Of a stretch of 5,052 nt of DNA, positions 1 through 5,052 are shown in pieces. Origin of the DNA: an uncultured Candidatus Saccharibacteria bacterium (GTDB lineage: Bacteria > Patescibacteriota > Saccharimonadia > Saccharimonadales > Saccharimonadaceae). The position numbers and the translations under genes are program-made. The notes beneath the pieces were generated by a model. It made no database searches. It was not told where the DNA came from and saw nothing but the letters and a program-made list of their open reading frames with translations. The first letter of the stretch is position 1. Every line of letters begins with the position of its first letter. The stretch is taken from assembly GCA_945916045.1 (NCBI GenBank), contig CAMEGH010000045.1, positions 1 to 5,052 on the forward strand, written 5' to 3'.

Positions 1-394
1 TCGTTCCCAAATTGCCTGGGTCTTGCACATCGTCAAGCAGCAGCGCTGTTTCTGTGATAATTGGTGCGCTGTTTTGCGGCGGCACGTCAATCACAAACAG
101 CACGCCGACGCCTTGTTCAAGCTGGCTAATCGCGCCAAAAAGCGTATCCGGCACCGCCAAAGTTGGCACATTTTTAGTGGCAATCGTGCGCAAAATTGCG
201 CCAACTTCTGGGTTTTCGGCACCAGTTTCGCTCACAATACATAGCTGTGGCACGCTGTTTTGCTGCGCGTAACTTTCGCACAAATGCACGCCTTCTAGCA
301 CCGTTTGGCCCTGTTTTGCGCGGTACGATGCGGTATTTGCCAATTTGCGCACATGTTTTATATGGGAATTTTGCGCCGAGCTGACAAATTTCAT
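1..394 (-). CDS. TrmH/SpoU-family RNA 2'-O-methyltransferase, N-terminal part (cut by window edge)
   Basis: This is a partial gene: 131 codons are present from the ATG at 394, and the C-terminal part lies beyond base 1. Residues 1-45 contain the pattern SSAQNSHIKHVRKLA followed by VLEGVHLCESYA. This is the usual opening of the small substrate-binding domain of SpoU/TrmH-type ribose methyltransferases (S..N..IK..rKL, then lEG). Residues 117-131 read ALLLDDVQDPGNLGT, which is the first signature of the SPOUT (knotted, SAM-dependent) catalytic domain. The family methylates the 2'-OH of a ribose in rRNA or tRNA. With an N-terminal domain of this type, a 23S rRNA target (RlmB/TsnR-like) is more likely than the tRNA target of TrmH itself, but the sequence does not decide this. 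The start is supported by AGGGG at 410-406, eleven bases upstream. The stop of the preceding gene is only five bases before this ATG, so the gene is probably co-transcribed with lysS. The family call is firm; the substrate is not. Confidence 0.9.
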   Translation of the reverse strand, partial: MKFVSSAQNSHIKHVRKLANTASYRAKQGQTVLEGVHLCESYAQQNSVPQLCIVSETGAENPEVGAILRTIATKNVPTLAVPDTLFGAISQLEQGVGVLFVIDVPPQNSAPIITETALLLDDVQDPGNLGT

Positions 395-399
395 ATCGG

Positions 400-843
400 T
401 TATTTCCCCTGTTGCGGTGTATTTTTGACGCGTTTTCGCACTTTTTTCTCGATGTTGCCAGCAACAGCGTGGCGCTTAGCGGCATCAGCAATAACGCCAA
501 ATTCGGCCAAAACTTCGGCAATTTCTTTAGCAAATTGCACAGAATCTTCTTCAAGCGCACGCTGAATCGCCTCGTTGTCTTTGTGCAGATCTTTAATTTC
601 GGTAATCGCTTCGTGCATTTCGCGCGCCATTCGCTGCATAACGCGGCGTTGGTGAATATTGCTGATCGCGCCCAAAATCGCCAACGTCACCGCCGTGACA
701 CTCACGCTAAACGCCATAATTTCAAACACCGCCAGTTCCACCGATTGCGCCCGAAACAGCACCAAAATAACGCCCGCCAAGCCAATCAACACCACCGCAT
801 CAAGCAGCCAATACAGTCGTCGCTCCACCTTAGCCGAACGCAT
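400..843 (-). CDS. Two-transmembrane protein with cytoplasmic coiled-coil tail, unknown function
   Basis: I do not recognise this 147-residue protein. After a basic start (residues 2-9, RSAKVERR) there are two hydrophobic helices at about 11-30 and 36-60, separated by a short turn with a glutamate. This predicts a membrane hairpin with both ends in the cytoplasm. Residues 62-125 are highly charged and probably helical (for example MAREMHEAITEIKDLHKDNEA), so they likely form a coiled coil. The end (132-147) is strongly basic (IEKKVRKRVK), which could contact RNA, DNA or anionic lipid. The ATG lies two bases after the lysS stop, and the weak GGGA at 855-852 is the best ribosome-binding match. 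The gene therefore probably depends on lysS transcription and translation, and the methyltransferase gene follows five bases after its TAA. No catalytic motif or cysteine is visible. A membrane anchor or scaffold is possible but is a guess. Confidence 0.8.
   Translation of the reverse strand: MRSAKVERRLYWLLDAVVLIGLAGVILVLFRAQSVELAVFEIMAFSVSVTAVTLAILGAISNIHQRRVMQRMAREMHEAITEIKDLHKDNEAIQRALEEDSVQFAKEIAEVLAEFGVIADAAKRHAVAGNIEKKVRKRVKNTPQQGK
406..410 (-). promoter_or_regulatory. Ribosome-binding site of the methyltransferase gene
   Basis: AGGGG on the minus strand lies eleven bases before the ATG at 394. It sits inside the last codons of the upstream gene, which fits translational coupling. The spacing is slightly long. 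Confidence 0.5.
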
Positions 844-845
844 TT

Positions 846-2348
846 TTATAGTCCCGCCTCTGGGTAAAGCGACTTAGTTGTTTCATCAACTTCATGGCGC
901 ATTTGCGGGAACGGCACGCCTTCACGCGCCGAAACGCCTTCAAAAATCCAGAACACGCGCTCACTCCAGCCCCAGCCACACGCAGGTGGCATGCCGTATT
1001 CGAGCATTTCTACATAGTCGATGTCAAGCATCATCGCTTCGTCGTCGCCGGCGTCACGCATCTGTTGCTGTTCGACAAAACGGCCCAGTTGGTCGATTGG
1101 GTCGTTGAGCTCCGAAAAGCCATTGCCAAGTTCGCTACCAGCAATCACCGGCTGGAAACGTTCAACCACACGTTCGTCTTCAGGGTTGGTTTTTGCCAAA
1201 GGCGAAATAAATTTTGGCGTATTCACTAACCACACCGGGCCGGCTACATCTTTGCGAATATTCTTCCACAATTTATCAATCCCACGCGCACGATTTTCAG
1301 TTTTCTCAACTTCAAGTTTGTTATCTTTGAGCGCCTGCTTTACGTCATCGAGTGAGCTTTCGTACACATCAATACCATAGCGGTCGTTAATCACTGTGGC
1401 ATAATCCCACACTTCCCACTCTTTGCTCATATCAACGTCAAACCCGCGAACGTTAAACTGCAGCGTACCGAAGGTTTTTTGCAACACGTCTTTATACATG
1501 CCTTCCATAAAGCGCATGCCCTTTTGCCAATCCCAGTAGGCCGCGTACCATTCCATTGCAATATGCTCAGGTAGATGCTCTTCAGTCATACCTTCGTTAC
1601 GAAAGCGTGGACCAAGGTCGTACACCTTTTCAAAGCCGGCACCGATCAAGCGCTTGAGCGGCAATTCGTGGCTAATGCGCAAGTAAAACGGCTGATCATC
1701 GAGCGAATCCATACTGGTAACAAATGGGTTCGCGTCGGCGCCACCAGTGGTGTGTTCGAGCACCGGAATGTTCACTTCTATGAACCCGTTGCTATTTAGG
1801 TAATCGCGCGTTGCCTGCCAGAAGATACTGCGGCGCACAAAACGTTCGCGCACCTCAAGATTGACGTTCATATCGATATAGCGGCGGCGGAAGCGTTCTT
1901 CCTTGCTCGTAAGTTCGGTTGGCATTGGGCGCAGTGCTTTGCTGAGCAAACGCAGTTCTTTCACGCCAACAGAGATTTCGCCAGTTTTGGTTTTAATGAC
2001 TTCGCCAGTCGCCTGCACAAAATCGCCAGAGTCAAGCAGCGGCAACTGCTTCATACCAACGATGTTCTTGCTCGCATCAAGCTCAGCCACATCAGGGCCG
2101 TGCATAAACAGCTGCACTTGCCCGCTCATATCGCGCAGCACAATAAACGCCAGCTTGCCAAATTTACGCAAGTTCATTACGCGGCCAACCACCGTCACGG
2201 TTTGCCCTTCGAGCGTGGCAAACTCATCAATAATTGCCTGGCAATGATGCGTGCGCTCGCTGCTTGCCGGGTACGGCTGAATTCCCAGCTCACGGAGCTC
2301 GTCTAGTTTGCGAAGTCGTTCATTGCGATAATCTTGTAGTGTGGCCAT
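846..2348 (-). CDS. lysS: Lysyl-tRNA synthetase, class II
   Basis: The enzyme charges tRNA-Lys with lysine using ATP in the cytoplasm. From the ATG at 2348 it has 500 residues, the usual bacterial length. The N-terminal OB-fold anticodon-binding domain spans about residues 45-140 (VGRVMNLRKFGKLAFIVLRD at 54-73). The class II catalytic core follows: motif 1 around 175-195, TTGGADANPFVT at 200-211, motif 2 with the ATP/lysine-contacting FRNEG at 249-253, FSELNDPIDQ at 411-420, and motif 3 around 452-466 ending in the invariant arginine (R464). Motif 3 reads GWGWSERVFW where most bacterial LysRS have GLGIGIDRLVM. It is one residue shorter, and D-R becomes E-R. An in-frame ATG at 2360 would add four residues (MDDI), but it overlaps the TATAAT box at 2364-2359 and would lie upstream of the predicted transcript start, so 2348 is preferred. 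The gene heads a probable operon with the membrane coiled-coil gene and the RNA methyltransferase gene. Confidence 0.97.
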   Translation of the reverse strand: MATLQDYRNERLRKLDELRELGIQPYPASSERTHHCQAIIDEFATLEGQTVTVVGRVMNLRKFGKLAFIVLRDMSGQVQLFMHGPDVAELDASKNIVGMKQLPLLDSGDFVQATGEVIKTKTGEISVGVKELRLLSKALRPMPTELTSKEERFRRRYIDMNVNLEVRERFVRRSIFWQATRDYLNSNGFIEVNIPVLEHTTGGADANPFVTSMDSLDDQPFYLRISHELPLKRLIGAGFEKVYDLGPRFRNEGMTEEHLPEHIAMEWYAAYWDWQKGMRFMEGMYKDVLQKTFGTLQFNVRGFDVDMSKEWEVWDYATVINDRYGIDVYESSLDDVKQALKDNKLEVEKTENRARGIDKLWKNIRKDVAGPVWLVNTPKFISPLAKTNPEDERVVERFQPVIAGSELGNGFSELNDPIDQLGRFVEQQQMRDAGDDEAMMLDIDYVEMLEYGMPPACGWGWSERVFWIFEGVSAREGVPFPQMRHEVDETTKSLYPEAGL

Positions 2349-2358
2349 AATGTCATCC

Positions 2359-2364
2359 ATTATA
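2359..2364 (-). promoter_or_regulatory. lysS promoter, -10 box
   Basis: A perfect TATAAT lies on the minus strand at 2364-2359. A start six to eight bases downstream would fall around 2354-2351, only about three to six bases before the ATG at 2348, so the transcript would be nearly leaderless. No good -35 element is seen: with a 17-base spacer it would be TACCGA. No ribosome-binding site is visible before either candidate ATG, which fits a leaderless start. Chance occurrence of a single hexamer is the main caveat. Confidence 0.5.
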
Positions 2365-2448
2365 ACGTATTTTTTGGCAGTTCGGTAGTGGCGAAAATTT
2401 GTTGTAAAGACTACATTTCAGAAATATATTATGCAATAGTGTTGCCAT

Positions 2449-2492
2449 AAGCGCTAATGACGCTATATATAGCGCTTCGCTTACTTATTGCG
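2449..2492. repeat. Nested inverted repeats in the lysS/plus-strand-gene divergent region
   Basis: The core is a perfect 14-base palindrome, cgctatatatagcg, at 2461-2474. Around it, aagcgcta (2449-2456) pairs with tagcgctt (2470-2477), and agcg (2471-2474) pairs with cgct (2478-2481). The arms overlap, so the structures would be mutually exclusive in RNA. As DNA the palindrome is a plausible operator for a dimeric regulator. The rest of the divergent region 2349-2595 is AT-rich, and beyond the promoters listed separately I see nothing else coding or RNA-like in it. Confidence 0.55.
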
Positions 2493-2534
2493 ATTTTCTG
2501 ACCCGCCCCCTGATATATTTGCCACGCTTATGTA

Positions 2535-2563
2535 TTGCTTTTTTAAGGGAATCGTGCTAGTAT
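2535..2563 (+). promoter_or_regulatory. Promoter of the plus-strand 159-residue gene
   Basis: A -35 like TTGCTT (2535-2540) is followed after 17 bases by TAGTAT (2558-2563). A TG dinucleotide at 2555-2556 makes it an extended -10 (TGCTAGTAT). The expected start near 2570 gives a leader of about 26 bases, long enough for the ribosome-binding site at 2583-2587. Confidence 0.6.
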
Positions 2564-2582
2564 AAGCAAACATAGATATAGC

Positions 2583-2587
2583 AAGGA
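2583..2587 (+). promoter_or_regulatory. Ribosome-binding site that sets the start at 2596
   Basis: AAGGA is followed by eight bases and then the ATG at 2596, an ideal spacing. The other in-frame ATG, at 2587, overlaps this site by one base and cannot use it, so 2596 is taken as the start. Confidence 0.7.
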
Positions 2588-2595
2588 TGATATAT

Positions 2596-3075
2596 ATGGA
2601 AAAAAACAACTTTCAACCAAATCAAAATCCAAGCGACTCTCTTGCCGCGCCAACTGCCCACGAGCAAGCGCAACCCACTAGTGTACCCGACTATCACCAC
2701 GACCGCAGCGACCTTCTCCATGCTGTGTACATCGGCGACGTAAACCCTTTTATCAACCTCGCACGTGACCTCACTCGACGCAATACACCCATTGAAACAC
2801 AGTATGAACTTCTTGAAGAGCTCATAGAGAACGGACATCCAGTTGAAGGTACCGAAGATATGATTCGAGAAGCGTTCACTAAAGCGCGCAAACAAACCCA
2901 GCACACACTTCGCGAGCAGCATATTGGCGCCAGTGCCATGCATGGTGTTGATGTTGACGAAATTAACGACCACCTTAGTTCAGGCGAATCAGTCTACCTG
3001 CCTGACGAGCAGCTCGAATACTACCTCGAGGAAATGGATCGTCGCGAAAAAACAAGCGAACTCCAAGACGCCTAA
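2596..3075 (+). CDS. Acidic 159-residue protein of unknown function
   Basis: I do not recognise this protein. It is soluble: no signal peptide and no membrane helix. It has no cysteine or tryptophan and is strongly acidic, with about 32 Asp/Glu against 13 Lys/Arg. Residues 1-37 are rich in N, Q, P, S, A and H and are probably disordered. Residues 38-108 look like two or three amphipathic helices (SDLLHAVYIGDVNPFINLAR and TQYELLEELIENG). A second acidic helical segment lies at 118-152 (VDVDEINDHL, then LPDEQLEYYLEEMDRR). It is the only complete plus-strand gene here, placed between greA and lysS. With its own promoter, ribosome-binding site and terminator it is a stand-alone transcription unit. 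Opposite reading frames across this stretch are shadows: they lack the regulatory signals this frame has at both ends. The lack of a recognisable family fits a lineage-restricted protein; a small regulator or binding partner is possible but not shown. Confidence 0.85.
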   Translation: MEKNNFQPNQNPSDSLAAPTAHEQAQPTSVPDYHHDRSDLLHAVYIGDVNPFINLARDLTRRNTPIETQYELLEELIENGHPVEGTEDMIREAFTKARKQTQHTLREQHIGASAMHGVDVDEINDHLSSGESVYLPDEQLEYYLEEMDRREKTSELQDA

Positions 3076-3090
3076 CCCGCCAAAACCACA

Positions 3091-3126
3091 AAATACCACC
3101 TTTTGCCGAGGTGGTATTTTTATTTT
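3091..3126 (+). terminator. Intrinsic terminator, possibly bidirectional
   Basis: A perfect 10-base-pair stem is formed by aaataccacc (3091-3100) and ggtggtattt (3110-3119), with a nine-base loop. A T-rich tract runs on to 3126 (tttttatttt from 3117). It lies fifteen bases after the stop of the plus-strand gene. On the minus strand the same stem is followed by a weaker T-rich tail (TGTGGTTTTG), so it may also end greA transcripts, whose stop is at 3152. Confidence 0.88.
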
Positions 3127-3151
3127 GCGCAAAATCTGCGCCACAAAAACC

Positions 3152-3607
3152 TTACTTAATCGAAATAATTTCGTATTCGGTTTCGCCTTTTGGCGTCGTA
3201 ATAGTCGCGGTTTCGCCAACTTTTTTGCCTTCAAGTGCCATACCGATTGGGCTTTCGTTGCTAATTTTGCCGTTCAGCGGATCCGCTTCAACCGGACCGA
3301 CCAAGGTGTATTCAACGGTTTTTTTGCTGCTTTTTAGTTCAACAACCGAACCAAGCCCCACTTTACCCTTCGAGCCACCAGCAATAATTTCGGCGTTTTG
3401 CAAAATCTCTTCGATTTCTGCGATACGCGTTTCTACCACGCCCTGCTCTTCGCGGGCAGCGTCGTATTCGGCATTTTCACTCAAATCACCGTAATCGCGT
3501 GCTTCGGCGATTTTTTCGGCGATTTCACCGCGGCGCCCTTTTAGTGTTTCAAGCTCTTTTTCAAGCTCTTTTTTACCTTCTGCGGTAATATTATATACTT
3601 TCTTCAT
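3152..3607 (-). CDS. greA: Transcription elongation factor GreA
   Basis: GreA enters the secondary channel of RNA polymerase and stimulates transcript cleavage so that backtracked complexes can resume. From the ATG at 3607 the protein has 151 residues, close to the usual 157-158. Residues 1-75 form the N-terminal coiled coil. At its tip is ARDYGDLSENAEYDAAREEQ (36-55), with the catalytic acidic pair at D41 and E44, the same numbering as in E. coli GreA. The C-terminal FKBP-like domain binds polymerase and carries ISNESPIGMALEGKKVGE. The start is chosen from that numbering and from AAGGA five bases upstream. An ATG at 3613 would add two residues, and a TTG at 3652 would add fifteen that do not resemble the family. 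The gene lies 86 bases after proS on the same strand. I see no strong promoter in that gap, so read-through from proS is likely. Confidence 0.97.
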   Translation of the reverse strand: MKKVYNITAEGKKELEKELETLKGRRGEIAEKIAEARDYGDLSENAEYDAAREEQGVVETRIAEIEEILQNAEIIAGGSKGKVGLGSVVELKSSKKTVEYTLVGPVEADPLNGKISNESPIGMALEGKKVGETATITTPKGETEYEIISIK

Positions 3608-3612
3608 ATTCA

Positions 3613-3617
3613 TCCTT
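3613..3617 (-). promoter_or_regulatory. greA ribosome-binding site
   Basis: AAGGA on the minus strand at 3617-3613 is followed by five bases and the ATG at 3607. It overlaps the alternative ATG at 3613 and so argues against that start. Confidence 0.6.
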
Positions 3618-3693
3618 TTCTTGCGCGACGCCCAAATCTTCGGCACACGCAAACTATTTTCGTTCTATTTCGTTTCCACCCTTGCTGCGACAG

Positions 3694-4938
3694 TTACACA
3701 AGTGTATCAAGCAGCGCCTCTGGCGTCAAGAGTTCCGCGTCTCCCCCCGCGCGGCGCTTAAGTTCAAACTCACCGCCGTCGAGCAAGCGGTCGCTCACCG
3801 TTAGCGTGTACGGAATTCCCATTAGTTCTGCGTCAGAAAACTTCTCGCCCGGGCGCGCATCGCGGTCGTCATATAATACTTCGATGCCGGCATCGCTCAG
3901 CATACCGTAGATTTCATCCGCTTTTTGAATCGCTGCTTCACCGCCAATTCGTACTAAATATACTTTGAATGGTGCGATGTTTTCTGGCCAGACTAAGCCT
4001 TTTTCGTCGGCAAAATGTTCGGCAATTAAGCCCATCAAACGGCTTGGGCCAATCCCGTAACTCCCCATAAAGACGGTTTGTTGCTGGCCATGTTCGTCGG
4101 TGTAGCGAAGGTCGAGCGCGTCAGAAAACTTTTCGCCCAAGGTAAAAATATTGCCCACTTCGACCGCTTTTTTTGCCACCAGTTCGTCGCGCGCGACACC
4201 AAGATCAGCCAGCACTTCATCAGTGTAGACTTCTTCGTTGATGGCGATTTTTTTGCCTTCATGCACGTAAATTATATCTTCGCCCACGTCGCTCAGCGTC
4301 TGGAATTCGTGGCTATATTTCGAAAAACTCCCACCGCTGGCAAACGTTTTGTACGTAATGTCGCCCAAGCCCAAGCGTTCGTACACTTCGTGATACGCTT
4401 CGGCCGTCTTTTCGTAAAATGCCTCGTGCTCAGCCTGATTTTTGCTAAAGCTGTACAAATCTTTCATCCAAAATTCACGCCCGCGCATCAAACCGCTTTT
4501 TGAACGGAGTTCGTTGCGGAATTTAATTTGGAATTGATACGGATACACTGGCAAATCTTTGTAGCTGGAAATAAAGTTTTTCATCAGCTTCGTGAGCGGC
4601 TCTTCGTGCGTTGGCGCCAAGCCGAGCTCCGTGCCGTTGGCAAGTTTGGTTTTAAACCACACGTCCATCACGTCGTCACTCCAGCGGCCGCTCGCCTGCC
4701 ACGCATCTGGCGATTGCAGCGCCGTCAAGCTGATTTCGTTGCCGCCAATCGCGTCCATTTCTTCGCGGATTACTTGCACAATTTTTTCGAGCGTGCGCTT
4801 GCCCAGCGGCAAATAATCGTACACGCCGGCCATTTCTTTTACCACAAATCCGGCGCGAATCAAAAGTTGTGCGTTTTTTGCGGTTTCGCCCGATGGGCTG
4901 GTTTTACTCGTTTTGGAAAAAAGCTGTGTACGTTTCAT
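3694..4938 (-). CDS. proS: Prolyl-tRNA synthetase, compact form without editing insertion
   Basis: The enzyme charges tRNA-Pro with proline using ATP in the cytoplasm. At 414 residues it is far shorter than the common bacterial form (about 570). Visible class II features are motif 1 (GVYDYLPLGKRTLEKI, 38-53), the TALQSPDAWQASGRW loop (72-86), APTHEE (108-113), motif 2 with FRNE (140-143) and RGREFWMKD (152-160), and motif 3 MGSYGIGPSR (291-300). The C-terminal anticodon-binding domain spans about 322-414 (VLYDDRDARPGEKFSDAELMG at 354-374). Only about 80 residues separate HEF (210-212) from motif 3. The roughly 180-residue INS domain, which hydrolyses mischarged Ala-tRNA-Pro in the long form, would sit there and is absent. 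Similar compact enzymes are known, for example in alphaproteobacteria. Motif 3 has MGSYGIGPSR where the long form typically has MGCYGIGVSR. The ATG is supported by the family-typical opening (RTQLFSKTSKTSP) and a close promoter. Confidence 0.97.
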   Translation of the reverse strand: MKRTQLFSKTSKTSPSGETAKNAQLLIRAGFVVKEMAGVYDYLPLGKRTLEKIVQVIREEMDAIGGNEISLTALQSPDAWQASGRWSDDVMDVWFKTKLANGTELGLAPTHEEPLTKLMKNFISSYKDLPVYPYQFQIKFRNELRSKSGLMRGREFWMKDLYSFSKNQAEHEAFYEKTAEAYHEVYERLGLGDITYKTFASGGSFSKYSHEFQTLSDVGEDIIYVHEGKKIAINEEVYTDEVLADLGVARDELVAKKAVEVGNIFTLGEKFSDALDLRYTDEHGQQQTVFMGSYGIGPSRLMGLIAEHFADEKGLVWPENIAPFKVYLVRIGGEAAIQKADEIYGMLSDAGIEVLYDDRDARPGEKFSDAELMGIPYTLTVSDRLLDGGEFELKRRAGGDAELLTPEALLDTLV

Positions 4939-4947
4939 AATACCTCT

Positions 4948-4976
4948 ATTATAGCGCTAAATTCAGCGCCAAACAA
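4948..4976 (-). promoter_or_regulatory. proS promoter
   Basis: On the minus strand TTGTTT (4976-4971) is followed, after exactly 17 bases, by TATAAT (4953-4948), a good housekeeping-sigma promoter. The expected start is near 4942-4941, only about three bases before the ATG at 4938, so the proS message would be leaderless. GAGG at 4946-4943 resembles a ribosome-binding site but would lie outside that transcript; it could serve transcripts reading in from upstream. Confidence 0.7.
4954..4969. repeat. Small inverted repeat in the proS promoter spacer
   Basis: gcgct (4954-4958) and agcgc (4965-4969) flank a six-base loop and fill the space between the proS -35 and -10 boxes. The sequence tagcgcta at 4952-4959 is itself a palindrome. 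It shares the octamer agcgctaa with the dyad cluster upstream of lysS (2450-2457). Confidence 0.4.
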
Positions 4977-4987
4977 ACTATGTTCGC

Positions 4988-5052
4988 CTACAGCAGGCCG
5001 CTAAACCAGCCCGACACCACAAAAAGCATCGCAAACGCAATAAAATTCTTCA
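4988..5052 (-). CDS. C-terminal end of a probable membrane protein (cut by window edge)
   Basis: The frame ending at the TAG at 4990-4988 is open to the right edge, 20 full codons before the stop: KNFIAFAMLFVVSGWFSGLL. This is a typical C-terminal transmembrane helix and it points the same way as proS, 49 bases upstream of its start. In many bacteria the gene before proS encodes the site-2 protease RseP, whose C-terminus is also a membrane helix, but nothing here proves that identity. The segment is short, so the call rests on hydrophobicity, strand and position alone. Confidence 0.45.
   Translation of the reverse strand, partial: KNFIAFAMLFVVSGWFSGLL

Noticed and set aside
174..560. Minus-strand open frame of 128 codons overlapping the methyltransferase start
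   Set aside because: It is an out-of-frame shadow. The overlapping frames carry a clear SPOUT signature (DDVQDPGNLGT) and a coherent membrane protein.
412..867. Long plus-strand open frame opposite the membrane coiled-coil gene, and similar frames opposite lysS, greA and proS (for example 4528-5004)
   Set aside because: Their products have the low-complexity, F/H/R/N-rich look of antisense translation. They have no ribosome-binding sites and overlap well-supported genes.
3122..3141. Palindrome attttgcgcaaaat (3122-3135) and small hairpin gcgca/tgcgc (3127-3141) after the terminator
   Set aside because: Neither is followed by a T tract on the strand that would need it. They are probably chance or a minor addition to the terminator region before greA's end.
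3152..3652. Longer greA starting at TTG 3652
   Set aside because: The extra residues do not resemble GreA. The ATG at 3607 has a good ribosome-binding site and gives the catalytic residues their standard numbers D41 and E44.
3654..3674. Near-tandem repeat on the minus strand in the proS-greA gap (AACGAAATAG then AACGAAAATAG)
   Set aside because: There are only two short A-rich copies in a low-complexity stretch; not enough to call a repeat element or binding site.
3694..3705. Palindrome tacacttgtgta spanning the proS stop
   Set aside because: It is mostly coding sequence (Thr-Leu-Val-stop), has almost no loop and lacks a following T tract, so it is not a terminator.
1..5052. tRNA or rRNA genes, CRISPR arrays, insertion sequences, and stop-codon recoding
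   Set aside because: No cloverleaf, repeat-spacer pattern, transposase or terminal repeats were seen, and every accepted gene reads through without internal TGA and ends at TAA or TAG.

Overview
The window looks like a piece of a small bacterial genome, most likely from the Patescibacteria/CPR (Saccharibacteria-like). This placement is an inference. It rests on a compact prolyl-tRNA synthetase without the inserted editing domain, a lysyl-tRNA synthetase whose motif 3 departs from the usual pattern, tight gene packing, and two tRNA-synthetase promoters that sit almost on their start codons. No ribosomal RNA or other decisive taxonomic marker is present. All complete genes end in TAA, and none needs UGA recoded.

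Layout, right to left along the minus strand, which carries most genes. The last codons of a probable membrane protein (5052-4988) run in from the right edge. Next come proS (4938-3694) and greA (3607-3152). After an interruption follow lysS (2348-846), a two-transmembrane coiled-coil protein of unknown function (843-400), and the N-terminal part of a TrmH/SpoU-family RNA 2'-O-methyltransferase (394-1), which is cut by the left edge. The last three are spaced by 2 and 5 bases and should form one operon driven from a TATAAT box at the lysS start.

The interruption between greA and lysS holds one plus-strand gene (2596-3075). It encodes an acidic 159-residue protein that I do not recognise. It has its own extended -10 promoter, a clear ribosome-binding site, and a strong hairpin terminator that lies between it and the convergent greA. 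The region it shares with lysS (2349-2595) contains a nested set of GCGCT-based inverted repeats.

Functionally the minus-strand genes are mostly core expression machinery: charging of tRNA-Pro and tRNA-Lys, rescue of stalled RNA polymerase (GreA), and RNA methylation. I found no convincing new defence or mobile system. The points most worth a second look are the self-contained inverted gene, the apparently leaderless starts of lysS and proS, the dyad cluster, and the unknown membrane coiled-coil protein between lysS and the methyltransferase.
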